DNA of 64,000 bases, taken from assembly GCF_000276665.1 (NCBI RefSeq), contig NW_004955472.1, positions 10,457,445-10,521,444 of the forward strand, read 5' to 3'. The position numbers were made by a program, and so were the translations under genes. The DNA comes from Chinchilla lanigera (taxonomy: Eukaryota > Chordata > Mammalia > Rodentia > Chinchillidae). Shown here piece by piece: positions 10,906 through 21,169 of the stretch. How positions within the stretch are numbered: position 1 is the first letter of the stretch; each line of letters starts with the position of its first letter. The notes under the pieces are model-generated. The model ran no database searches. It had not been told where the DNA came from and worked only from the letters and a program-made list of their open reading frames with translations.

Positions 10906-12760
10906 CATCATTCTAAATGGACAAAAACTGAAAACTTTCACTCTAAAATCAGGAACAAGATAAAGATCTCCACTATCAATGCACTTACCCAATATAGTTC
11001 TGGAACATCAGCCAGTGCAATTAGACAAGAGAGAGAAATAAAAGGAGTGAGGATTGGAAAGGAAGAAGTGAAGATATCATTATTTGAAATATCCTAATAT
11101 TGAACATAGAAGACCCCATACACTGCACCAAAAGACTTCTACATTTAATGATCAGTTTCAATAGCATAGTTGTATAAAAAATCAACACTGAAAAATTAAT
11201 ATCCTTCTTGTACGTCAATAACAAATTCGCTGAGAGAGAAATCAAGGAAATAATAATTCTCACAATAGCATCCCCCAAAGTGAAATACTTAGGAGTCAAT
11301 CTAATGAATGAAGTAAAAGGCCTTTACATTGAAAACTACAGAACTCTGAAAAAGACATTGAAGAGGATATCCCTTGTTCTTGGGTAGGAAGAACCAATAC
11401 AGTGAAAACAGCCATACTTTCAAAAATTTTATAGAGATTTAACACAATCCCAATCAAAATACCAATACTATATCTCACAAAAGTAGAGAAAACAATTCTA
11501 AAATTCATTTGGAATCACCAGAGACCTAGAATAGCAAAAGCAATTCTAGGTGACAAATACAAGTCAGGAGGCATCAAAATCCCTGACTGAAATCATACTA
11601 CAAACCTACTATGATAAAAACTGCATGGTGGTGGCAAAAAGAATACCCATACATCAAAGGAACAGACTAGAAAAGCAGAAATAACTCCAGACATACTCAG
11701 CAAAATTATCTTAGACAAAGACAAACACCTTCATTGGAAGAAAATATTCTCTTTAATAAATGGTGCTGGAAAAACTGGCTTTCAACATGCTAAATATTAA
11801 AACTAGAGCCATATCTTTCACCATGCACTAAATTAAAATCAAAACAGTTCAAAGATCTAAATACTAAAACAGTAACACTAAATCTGCTGGAAAAAATAGG
11901 TTGAACTCTTGCAACATTGGTTTAGTCAAAGACTTTATGAACAAAACTCCAATTGCACAGGAAATATCACAAAGAATCAACAACTGGGATCTCATTTTAT
12001 TAAAAAGCTTTCACACAGCAAAAGAAATCACCATCAGAGTGAAGAGAGATCCCACAATGTGGAAAAGTTTTGCCAGCTGTTCTCAGACAAAGGACTACTA
12101 TCTAGAACATATGAAGAGTGCAAAAATATCAGACCCCTCAAAGTTAATGATCCAATGCAAAAATGAGCCTCTGAAATAAACAGATGTTTCTCAGATAAAG
12201 AAGTAGAAATGCCAAATATATGTATGAAAAATATGTTCAACATCATATTCAATAGATACAAATTAATACAACACTGAGATTCCATTTCACTCCAGAAAGA
12301 ATGGCTATCATCAAGAAATCAACCAATAACAAATGCTAGAAGGACTGAGTAGATAAAAGGAAATTTTCTCCACTGTTGGTGGGAGTGTAGACAGGTTGCA
12401 CATTGTAGAAATCAGTGTGGAGATTCCTCAAAAAACTAAAAGTAAAGGTTCTGTTCAACACACCTATCCCCTTTCATGGCATCTTCCCCAAAAATTAAAA
12501 GCATCATACCACAGTGATATATACACAACCATGTTTATACCAGCACAGTTTGTCATACCTAAGTTTTGAAAACAGCCCAAGTGCCCATCAATCAATGAAT
12601 GTATAAAAAGGATATGGGAGTTTTTTTAATACAATGGAGTACCACTCTCCCATACAGAAGGATAATCTTGAAACGTTTCTAGATAAATGGGTACACCTTG
12701 AGACCATACTTTTAAGTGAAGTAAATTGGGCACACATGTTTAAATACTGCACTGTTTCTC
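10906..12760 (+). pseudogene. L1 ORF2, 3' part of the interrupted host element, degraded
   Basis: This is the continuation of the plus-strand ORF2 broken at 5208. It begins with ANIILNGQKL-like codons, exactly the motif where the left half ends. The RT catalytic FADD site has decayed: TTATTTGAAATATCC near 11081 replaces the expected codons. Further motifs (SWVGRT-like near 11380, [20 protein letters not shown] near 11500-11550, FMNKTPIA in 11901-12179) show the rest of the RT and C-terminal domain in order, with many stops. The C-terminal segment ends near 12760. No protein can be made. Confidence 0.85.
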
Positions 12761-13050
12761 AGTTGTAAGGAAGTGTAAATAAGAACCAAAATGTATAAAT
12801 ACGTACTGGAAGATGGGAAGAAAATGCTCAAATGAAAAGAGATGGGTCCAAGGGAAAGAAAATAAGAGTCAAAAAGAGAATAAAGGAAAAATTGGAAATA
12901 AAGATTTATAGACAAAGAGGGGAAGAGGGGCTAGAGGGACAGGAGGGGAATGGGAAAAAAGAAGAAGCAGACACAACATGTACAGGAACAAATTCAGTAT
13001 GGTGAATGTTGTCATAATGTATATAGAATGTACCAATAAAAATAAATTTT
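12761..13050 (+). mobile_element. 3' UTR and tail of the host L1
   Basis: A purine-rich 3' UTR follows ORF2, with runs such as GAGGGGAAGAGGGGC near 12918. It ends with TGTACCAATAAAAATAAA (13030 on), which supplies a poly(A) signal and decayed tail. The same 3' end type recurs at 26400-26545 and 31440-31640. Confidence 0.7.
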
Positions 13051-14000
13051 AAAATATGTGTTCATTTTATAATGTATATACATTTACTAAGGCTTCCTTT
13101 AAAATGTGACTGTTTAGGACTTAGTATTCCTACCAACTTGCCCCCAGACAGCAAAGCACAGAAATAAACTGCAGAAATATCTCTATGTTTAAATTATGTG
13201 AGGTTCTGACATTTGAGTGGGTAGAAAAAAGTGAGGTAAGTGACAAGGGTTGCACTACCATAGAAAGTAATTAAAATACAATATAAAAAGAATTTCTAAT
13301 CTGGGGAGGAAGTAAGAGAAAGAAATCCAAACATACCTAAGAAAAATGTTCTGCCCCCAGGCAAATCTTTAACAATTCTCCCAAACATAATCTAGTTTGT
13401 GTCCTCTCGAATTTTATTTATATTACATGTGAATTGAAACAGCTTCCCAGTGATGGTCAGTAACAGAGCTAAAACTCAAACATATGAAACTAAAGTTCAT
13501 TCCAGACCCCCTCACCTAAAGTCATGATGTCTGAACCAAAACCTGTATGACACATATTTTCTGTTAAGCCCTCATATAAACATTTATTAAGGAGCAAGAT
13601 TCCTTGAGCAGAGCACTATGCTAAGGGTCTGCTTGGGAAAAAAGATATACATTTAAAATATTTACAAAAGTTCATGGAGACATATTTAGTTAGTGATTCA
13701 CACAAGGAGCTCACCAGAAGTGTGGCCAAAGTGGGGGAAGACACCGGTAACCACAGTCCCAAAATAAACTAAAGGGAGGAAAAGAATATTATGGATCTTG
13801 GTGAAAGCTTCACACGTTAGAAGCTTTAGGCATGTGTCTTGGAGGATGATCTTAATTTTCCACATATAAAGAAAGCACTTCAAAAGTTATAAAATACTTT
13901 CACATTCACAAATTCTAATAACAGCTACCACATAGTATTTGTGATGATACAAAGTGCAACCTTCCTGTAACTAGCATTGTAACTGTACTTCCTGTAACCT
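13051..14000. other. No identifiable gene or element
   Basis: AT-rich unique-looking sequence. Parts near 13430-13640 faintly resemble MIR or L2 text but are too decayed to call. Confidence 0.5.
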
Positions 14001-14155
14001 GTTGCACCTATGTGCAACCTTCCTGTAACTGGCATTGCTGTCCTCCCTCTTCAGTTGAGGATGCTAAGGTTTAGGTAGTTCGTATGACTTGACCATCATC
14101 ACAGTATACGAGTGGAGAGAGAACTCAAAGCAGATGCTCTGTCACTCTAAATTGT
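14001..14155 (-). repeat. MIR SINE fossil
   Basis: The order CTTCAGTTGAGGATGCTAAGG, TTAGGTAGTTCGTATGACTTG, then a serially decayed core matches the reverse complement of the MIR core. No target duplication survives. A short direct repeat (TGCAACCTTCCTGTAACT) occurs just upstream at about 13957 and 14012. Confidence 0.45.
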
Positions 14156-14566
14156 GATAACTCTCATTATTTTATTTAACCTTTAAATTCATATTTATAG
14201 GTGAACAGATGAGAAACTCAACTGGGTTGACAGTTACATATTAGAAAAATGGATATTTAAAAAATGTGCTGAGTAAAATTTTACACATAGGAAGTACAAG
14301 TGGCATTATTTTTACTTGTGTAAATCACAAGCAGTGATAGACTAAACATCCGAGGGTGATGAAGGTGACCTTGAAAAAGCAACATTGGAGCATTTTTCCT
14401 ATTGTGCTGATGCAAAATACTTGGCTACTTGTTAATGCTTATATTTTTAGCAGCCATGCTTTTCTTTGCTTCGTCTTTGCAGGTGCTTCCTTTCCGGGAA
14501 AACCGAAAACTTTCTACATGGGCTTTTTTGTTCCTGATTCTCACTGTAAACCTGGCTGAAAGCAGC

Positions 14567-15022
14567 CAGAAGGACTCATGTCATACTCTGAATGTTAAGT
14601 TGCCTTGAAACTTAGGCATTTCCTCTGCCAGAGTAATTGATCCACTACCCTTAATTTCAGTCTCCCACGAAGTCTCAAGATGTTGGCCAAATGTAGACCA
14701 CAATTTTCTACCAAAATATAAACATATGATCTCAAGTCCAACTGCAGGTAGACTTGTTCCCATATGAGAATTCTGAGGCCAGTCTTTACTGCCTGCATTT
14801 CTATGAGAATTCTTGTCTTTTGAGTTGACCAGAATCTCCCATCAATTTCTGCTTGCAGCATTTAGGGCTTCTCTAGTCGGCATACCAAAAACCTTTCTGA
14901 ATCCCTTGCATAAGGCAGTTCCAAAGGCAGTTGCTGTTTATTTTAAGAGTTCATTGTTTAGGTGTAATCACCACGTGGTCAGGAGTAGTCAGCACAATGA
15001 CTTTACTTCTCTGGTACCAGGG
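14567..15022 (-). mobile_element. MaLR internal sequence attached to the LTR at 15023-15409
   Basis: Read on the minus strand, this begins CTGGTACCAG next to the LTR end, the usual opening of MaLR internal DNA. It later carries TACTCTGGCAGAGGAAATG, which matches the AATCTGGCAGAAGAAATTTC motif seen at 4361-4380 in the other MaLR copy. The order of shared blocks with 4003-4450 supports a common family. There is no coding capacity. Confidence 0.55.
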
Positions 15023-15409
15023 TCTATCTTAGTCACATTTTTGCCGCTGGGGCACAATATTCTATAGGTATAACTTAAAGGAGGATACATTTTAGCTCAT
15101 GGATTTTAGAGGATTCAGCCCACGGTTAGCTGGCTCCAAGGCAAAAATGGCATGATAAAAGGGCCTGGCTGAAGGAAAAGCTGTTCATGTCAGGGCAGCC
15201 AGGAAGCAGAAAGCAAAGGGAATAGCTGAGGAGAGACATACCCTTCCAAGTCATGACCTGAGTCGTCTGCTTCTAACAGACTCTACCTCCTAAAAGCAAG
15301 TCACCTATGAACTCATCGGTGGGTGAATCCACAGATTAGTATGTACAGTGCCCTCATGTTCCAATCACTTTCCAAAGACATGTGGACATTCCAGAGCTAA
15401 ACCATAGCA
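15023..15409 (-). mobile_element. MaLR LTR (MT/ORR1/MLT1-type)
   Basis: On the minus strand it starts TGCTATGGTTTAGCTCTGG at 15409 and runs through a TGTGGATTCACCC block. It ends with the CCTTTAAGTTATACC / GTGACTAAGATAGAC block typical of MaLR 3' ends. Internal sequence follows on the minus-strand 3' side, so this is a partial provirus rather than a solo LTR. Confidence 0.6.
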
Positions 15410-15416
15410 AACCCAA

Positions 15417-15545
15417 TGTTAGCTGAGTGTGGTGGCTCATAGCTGTAATCCCAGCACTCTGTGAGGCTGAGCCAAGAGGACTGTAAGTTCAAGCCAAGCC
15501 TCAGAAATTTAGTAACTTAGCAGACCCTATCTCAAAGAAAAAAAG
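15417..15545 (+). repeat. B1-type SINE
   Basis: 7SL-derived B1 text: GCTGAGTGTGGTGGCTCA, TGTAATCCCAGCACTCTGTG, then a diverged right part and an A-rich tail at 15534. It may continue as a decayed ID half (TTCTTGGGATGAAAGC) before the CA repeat. Confidence 0.75.
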
Positions 15546-15570
15546 TTCTTGGGATGAAAGCTTTGAGTTG

Positions 15571-15614
15571 AACACACACAATGCACACACGCACATGCAC
15601 GCACACACACACAC
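15571..15614. repeat. (CA)n microsatellite, imperfect
   Basis: A CA-rich run interrupted by ATG and CG steps (ACACACAATGCACACACGC) directly follows the B1 tail, from which it probably grew. Confidence 0.9.
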
Positions 15615-15949
15615 TTTTATGTCTCTGGAATCCTAACACAATTCCTTCTGTATTGGTTACTTTACATTTTCTTTTGGGGTAGTCTGTCCATTCACATGAA
15701 TGAATTTTACACCTTGTGAAGGAAGAGCAATCACAGGCAACTATAAGCACAAAATCCTATGCAACCTACCCTTTCCTGAACAAGGCCCCACCCTTTGCAG
15801 GCATAAGAATACAAAACCGTAAAGGTTTCATTTGAGTTAAGATCCCACATAGCCCATCTCACTTAAGGCCCAATAAGAAAGAATTTCCTCCCGTTCAGCC
15901 ATCTGGGCACTCTCAGGCCTGTGCAGTCATGATCAAAGGGCTACCACTC

Positions 15950-16370
15950 AAAGTTGCCAAAATGCTACTCGATATTGTCAAGCTGGCAACAGACCTTGCT
16001 ATCGTTCACTCGGTGCTGGTATTATGGGTATGCAGAATGCAACAGTAGTGAGATCTGGGAGGCTTCCCAGATTTCAGAAGGAGGCCTGGAAGGCCAGGCA
16101 GTGCACCCTGAAAGTGCAGTGTATGAATCTGTGAGGAAGAGTCTAGCTAAAACTGTGCTGGAGACCTCAGGAAGTTGGAGATGCCAAGAACATGGATCAT
16201 CTGATGAGGAAAGCCAAAGGCAATGAGCAAAAACCAACCCAAGAGAGAGGCCGTGAGGGCCGACAACCAGCAGCGCCCTAGGAGCAGAGCTATCCAAGCT
16301 ATTTGGAGCTTATATCTCACCACAATTGGCCCATTGCATTGGACATGGAGCTACAGGATGTAATGCTTGT
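15950..16370 (+). mobile_element. MaLR-type internal fragment
   Basis: CTGGTATTATGGGTATGCAG and AGATCTGGGAGGCTTCCC followed by AGATTTCAGAAGGAGGCC match MaLR internal text in order. It runs opposite to the MaLR provirus at 14567-15409, so it is a separate insertion or a rearranged piece. The open frames on both strands (15954-16297) are incidental. Confidence 0.45.
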
Positions 16371-16377
16371 TCTTGAT

Positions 16378-16522
16378 TTTTTTGAGATAGGAACTCACTA
16401 TGCAGTTGAAGCTGGACTTGAACTCACTATGTAGCCCAGACTGGCCTCAAACTGATGGCAATTCTCCTGCCTCAGCCTCCCAAGTGCTAGGATTACAGGC
16501 ATGTGCCACCATGCCCAGCACA
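16378..16522 (-). repeat. B1 SINE with internal duplication
   Basis: Plus-strand text TTTTTTGAGATAGGAACTCAC, then two GAACTCACTATG blocks, then CTCAGCCTCCCAAGTGCTAG and ACAGGCATGTGCCACCATGC is a B1 in reverse. The repeated GAACTCACTATG block is the internal duplication seen in other B1s of this window. Confidence 0.85.
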
Positions 16523-16658
16523 ATGTTTTTCCTGCTAGGTTTTGATCTTAGTTTGCTCCTATTCCTTCCTATCTTCTACTCCTCCTTTCAGGAAAGGGAA
16601 TGTTTACCATATGCCATTTCATGTTGACAGTGTTTACCTTCTTTTTTTATTTTTACAG

Positions 16659-16695
16659 GGACTTACAGCTAGGAGTTTACCCTGGGTCTTAACAG
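16659..16695 (+). other. Candidate 37-bp microexon (strong splice pair)
   Basis: A long pyrimidine tract ending TTTTTATTTTTACAG (16644-16658) is an excellent acceptor. CAG/GTAAGA at 16693-16701 is an excellent donor. They enclose 37 bp that are open in one frame (GLTARSLPWVLT plus one base). The exon would end in phase 1, which fits the only open frame of the candidate exon at 19662. There is no known homolog and no transcript evidence, and decoy splice pairs are common in mammalian DNA, so this is only a lead. Confidence 0.2.
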
Positions 16696-16739
16696 GTAAG
16701 AAAGAGGAGAACATTCAGAAAAATAAGTGCTTATGTATG

Positions 16740-17135
16740 TCTTAGGTCACCTGTGCTAACCAATCAATGCTTTTCTGCAGACAGTAAAAGTTTGAGTGTT
16801 TGTAGAATAAGACTAGCCACATGCACCAAAATTTTCTCCATTGAGATGTGGTAGTAGTGCTCATTGGCCCTATATACTTGTTCTGGAGTGACCACATCCT
16901 TGCAAATATGATTAACAGTAAGGGAAGACACTAGCACAAACCTCTGTAGAGTGATTTCCTGTTAGCTTTGCCTTCAGAGAAGATACCTCCTAAATCTCAA
17001 ACTACCAAACAATGTGTCTTTCCAACAGAGTTGAAAATAGGAAATAGAAGAGCAGTTCAACCTAGCATCAGATCTTCAAAGACGGGAGTTTAGAAAATCA
17101 AGATCCCCTCAAGTAAAACTCTAATACCAAAACCT
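16740..17135. other. No identifiable gene or element
   Basis: Unique-looking AT-rich sequence with no SINE, LTR or coding resemblance that I can see. Confidence 0.4.
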
Positions 17136-17139
17136 GGCA

Positions 17140-17405
17140 GAATTTTATTGTAAGTATTATTTTAAATATCTTTATTGTTTTAATGATTAAAATTATTTTC
17201 TCAAGGAAAAAAAATTGGAAAATACAGAAACGTAACTACTGTTAACATTTTATTAGAAACAGTTCCAGAATAGTTAAAATATATTTTCAAATGAAATTCT
17301 ACTGACTAAATACCCATCAACTGCTTTCTTGTTCAACATTATTTTGTAACTGAATTTCTTTGTTAATAATCATAACTTTATAATATAACTTACAATGGCT
17401 GGGAA
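17140..17405 (-). mobile_element. Ancient L1M-type fragment
   Basis: AAAAATTGGAAAATACAG (17211 on), TAACTACTGTTAACATTTT (17235 on) and a later TAACTTACAATGGCT match in order the antisense text of a mammal-wide L1 3' region. It is heavily decayed. Confidence 0.45.
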
Positions 17406-17409
17406 AAAT

Positions 17410-18700
17410 CTCACCTTTTTAAATGTAAGTTGTAAATCACTAGACTAAGCTATCATCAGCAAAACAAAAGTCATGGAAAGGCCCATTTGTCATAAGTATT
17501 AAGAAAAATACCTTTGGATATTAAGCAAATGTGAAAGAAGAAAATAATGACATAACAGAAAGGGAAGATATCAAAGAACCAGGAGAAAAAAGAATATACA
17601 GAGACTATCTTTATGTTAGTATTTATAAACTAAGTTATAAATTTTCATCAGTAATATGGCTTAAAGCTACTAAATGTGATAACAAATGTAAGTCATCTAA
17701 CCCTTTCAAGATGATATCTTACTGTTTAAAATATTATATTTAAGAGATTTAACAAAATCAGTTTTCTTTTAAAATAAGAAATTCTGTGCTGTGGTAGCAC
17801 TGTAAAGTAAAACAGAAATGCTGATGTGACACCTTTCTTTGCTCCTCAGCCTCCTATGTTCCTGTTTTCTATCTGCACAGTTTTCAGTTTATTGCTGCCT
17901 AATGATATATCTCAAATAGTTAAAGTGAAATTTTAATAAAAGCCAAATAATCACAAAGTCCTTTGTTTCATCTCCTTTTTAAGTTAAGGATATCTGCTGT
18001 CCTGTGCACCCAAGACTGGGTAAGATGAACCCAGAAAGGATTGGTATTCTGTAGTACATACGCAGTGTCATGGCACAATTTTAATTCATCTTTCTTAAGT
18101 GTCAATTTTACTCAGTTTTTCTGTGGCAACAGTTAAGCATTCTTCATCTTTAATATTAATAAAAATTTTGTTCACACTGTTGAAAGCCCAGTGAAAAGTC
18201 ATACATCAAATAAAATACAAAGCTTCAAAGAACTATGCTAGTGAGTTGCTGGGGGTTATTTCCCCAGAACCCTGAGGATAAGAGGTTTTACACTCTTTGG
18301 TTGAGATTCTTTGGTACAATGAAAACTTTAAGAAAAATGTCTTCAACTGACACACTGTATCTTGCACATAGTAGAAATTCAGTAGTGTTAGTTTGACTTG
18401 AAATGCCATTACACGTAATTTGTAAATCTTTGGAAAGTTTATTTGTGTCATATTAACACATCAGAGGAAAGAGAGAGGAAGGAAAAAAGTTGTGTTAAGT
18501 AACTTCTTAACACTTCTCCCAAGACTATTGGAATTCTCTGTTGTACATTGAGTTCTCCAATGGCTGCATTAATGCCAATGGATTTCTCAATTATAGAATG
18601 AAAGCCAGATTCCTTAACTTGTCAAGCAATGCATCCAGAATCTCAACACATCCTGCGCATCTTACTTTATTTCCTTATTTTATACTCTGTTTAAGATAAA
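17410..18700. other. No identifiable gene or element
   Basis: AT-rich, unique-looking DNA. No open frame here exceeds 72 codons or carries a motif. Confidence 0.4.
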
Positions 18701-18739
18701 TTGTACAAGTCCCCGTTCTCTATACACAACCAAAGTTTT

Positions 18740-19010
18740 GTTGTCTATGTCTTCCCTCAGCCCAGTCCTTCCCTTCCTGTATTAGGCATAGTCCAAATGG
18801 CCCCCCTTTTAGAAAACCTTCCTTGATCTTCAATCTTAAAAGTTAAGATATGATATTTCCTTTCTGATATGATATTTATAAAGGCTTCTCTCATTTAATT
18901 TCTTTTCTGCCTTATGTTATATTTACATTTACAGTATGGCTTATTTTCCCTATTAAGTTATAAAATCTCAGGGAAAGTAAAATACACATGTAAATACCAA
19001 ATAAATGAAT
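18740..19010 (+). repeat. L2 LINE 3'-end fossil
   Basis: AAAACCTTCCTTGATCTTC, a middle AT-rich block and a final CCAAATAAATGAATG follow the order of the L2 3' end. It is strongly decayed. Confidence 0.4.
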
Positions 19011-19661
19011 GTATCTGCACTCTTCTCCAAAAAGCTAAAAATATCATTCACTTCACTTAATTCTATCCTTCTGATATATTTAACCCTGTGTATAATAGAA
19101 ATGTATAAAATGAAAGTCTTTTGATCAATTTCCATTACCTCCTATAACAATTGCTTCATTGACTGAAGAAAGGAGGGAAATACCTTTTAATAAAATCTGC
19201 AAAGATTTTATCTATTCAAAGCCTATATTGGGAACTCACTGCCAAGTTCCTTTTGGATTCTGTCAGCAAGCTTTCAACCATTTAAATTTAAATGAATCAT
19301 CCAAAAAAAATCTATGGCATTTAATACACCCACTTCACAGGGATATGAAATTCAGTTTTTCTTTACATAATTTAGTTGATAGTGCCAAATAATGTCAAAA
19401 ATGTTCTGATTAATATTTGTTTTAAATTTCAGAGAAATAACCAACAAAAGTTGGGGAGATTATTTTCTTCCAAAATGTTTCATATAAGTTTAGAACTGGA
19501 CTCAGGTAATAACTGTAGGCTCTTTTTGGGACAATCTTAGCTCTCAGACTGTACAATGCACTCTGAACTCGTTTAAGCTGGAGTGCTATTACAGCAAAAT
19601 ATTTATTTGTAATTCTTCAGCACATACACAGGCATAAAAATGGTTTCTTTTCTTATTTCAG

Positions 19662-19843
19662 AAAGGTGGTCAGCATCTAAAAACAACAACATAAAAATCA
19701 AAATAAAAACCACAAGACCATATCTTTTTGACCACAGAAACTGCCAAAGAAAAATTCCATTTAATTCTGCAAAAACTTTGAAAACTAATGAAATACTGGG
19801 AAATCTCCACATCTCATTTTATGAAATTTTGTTCTTCTGTCTG
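19662..19843 (+). other. Candidate 182-bp exon
   Basis: TTTCTTTTCTTATTTCAG (acceptor, ending 19661) and CTG/GTAAGTA (donor at 19844) are both near consensus. Exactly one frame is open across the whole interval. That frame needs two bases to finish a split codon at its start, matching the phase left by the candidate at 16659-16695. The translation is lysine- and asparagine-rich and resembles no family I know. It may be a noncoding-RNA exon or a decoy. Confidence 0.25.
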
Positions 19844-19917
19844 GTAAGTATAAAATAATGTAGAAGCAAATGGACATGAATGTGTGTAATTTTAATAGCT
19901 TTTAAAATTTTTGATTT

Positions 19918-20007
19918 GGCTGGGGGAATAGCTCAGCTGCATAAGTGCCTGCCTGGCAAGCACAAAGTCCTGAGGTCGATTCCTGGTACCACAAAAAAAA
20001 ATTATCT
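19918..20007 (+). repeat. ID-like tRNA-derived SINE
   Basis: GGGGGAATAGCTCAGCTGC (box A region), GTCGATTCCTGGTACCAC (box B region) and an A run. The flanks AAAATTTTTGATTT (19904-19917) and AAAAGTTTTGATTA (20008-20021) form a target duplication of about 14 bp with two differences. Confidence 0.85.
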
Positions 20008-20101
20008 AAAAGTTTTGATTAAATACTCAAAATGTCTCAATGCTGGAAACTTAAACTGTATATGTTCTCCCACTTCGAGCATTTCTTTCTTTTTTCTATA
20101 G

Positions 20102-20258
20102 GGTACAATGCGAAGGCTTCACATCTGAAGTCTGAACGGTGTGAGATTAAATAGCTCTGGTGCTCCTCACTACCTTCTTTGTACTTACACTAGTCTCTTT
20201 GCATCAGCTTTTATTCTACCTGCCCAAAAGAATTCTGGGGAAGATCTAGAAACATATG
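20102..20258 (+). other. Candidate 157-bp exon
   Basis: ATTTCTTTCTTTTTTCTATAG (acceptor ending 20101) is very pyrimidine-rich, and ATG/GTAAGA (donor at 20259) is strong. In the phase given by the candidate exon at 19662 it reads eight codons and stops. A coding transcript would therefore end here, with a downstream intron that would invite nonsense-mediated decay. A noncoding transcript is the more natural reading. Confidence 0.22.
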
Positions 20259-20259
20259 G

Positions 20260-21165
20260 TAAGAACGGAAAAACATACTTAAATGTAAAAATGGATAACT
20301 TAATATTTCTTTAAAATATAGCCAGGCAGCAAAATATTTGTTACCAGCCACAAAATAAACAAAAAAATACAAACCACAAATTTACACAAGAAATATCGTC
20401 ATATAATGGAAAAAATAAGTAAATGATCTGTTATAAATCAAACTGCAAAATAAAAATATAAAACAAACTATTCAGGAACGATTTCAGATAGTAACTGAGT
20501 CCCAATCTCTTAAAGAGATCAGGAATGAGAAAAGCTTATCTTTTTTACAATCATGGGGTTTTTTTCCACATTTCCACTGTTTAAATACCACTGGTGGGTT
20601 TACTTGGTAATTAGGTATGAATCCCTCTGCACCAAAAAAAAGTTCTAGCTTCTTCTGAGTTAGGGTGAGCACAAGCGTAGGTCTAATCTGGAAGGGTCAG
20701 AGCACTGCCGGTGCTTTGCCAGAAGAAACTGCGTAGTCTGATTGGCTGAGATTTATGCAAAACTGGTCTTTGTCAGATACAGCTCTTTGAATTGCTTATT
20801 TTCCTTAATTGGAAATTACCATTTTCAAGGACCCTTGACTCTGCCATCTTCCCTACTCTTGTAGGATTTCTCAGCTACTTCATTTCTTACCCATCATCCC
20901 TCATATGCATAGGTATTTCTGGTGCACAAGAGCAAATAAGCAAGATTTTTAGCAAAAGAAACAAATTATACTAACTTGATCTACTTTTCCAGCAACATGC
21001 TATTCAGAAGCATAAATAATCTTATGTTCTTTAGAGCTTCAGATTCCAAATAAGTTGAATTGCTCTGAAACATGCTCAGTGTTAAAATACACTATCAATA
21101 ACTCCAGAGGATAACTGAATACTCACCTGTAATCAAGGAGTAGACTGCTGAGTACTTTTTTCTTC
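20260..21165. other. No identifiable gene or element
   Basis: Unique-looking AT-rich sequence downstream of the candidate exons. Nothing further is supported. Confidence 0.4.
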
Positions 21166-21169
21166 TTTT

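Noticed and set aside
10598..10963. 121-codon plus-strand open frame
   Set aside because: It lies across the antisense of the L1 5' repeat units and the target duplication; it is open because the units are GC-rich.
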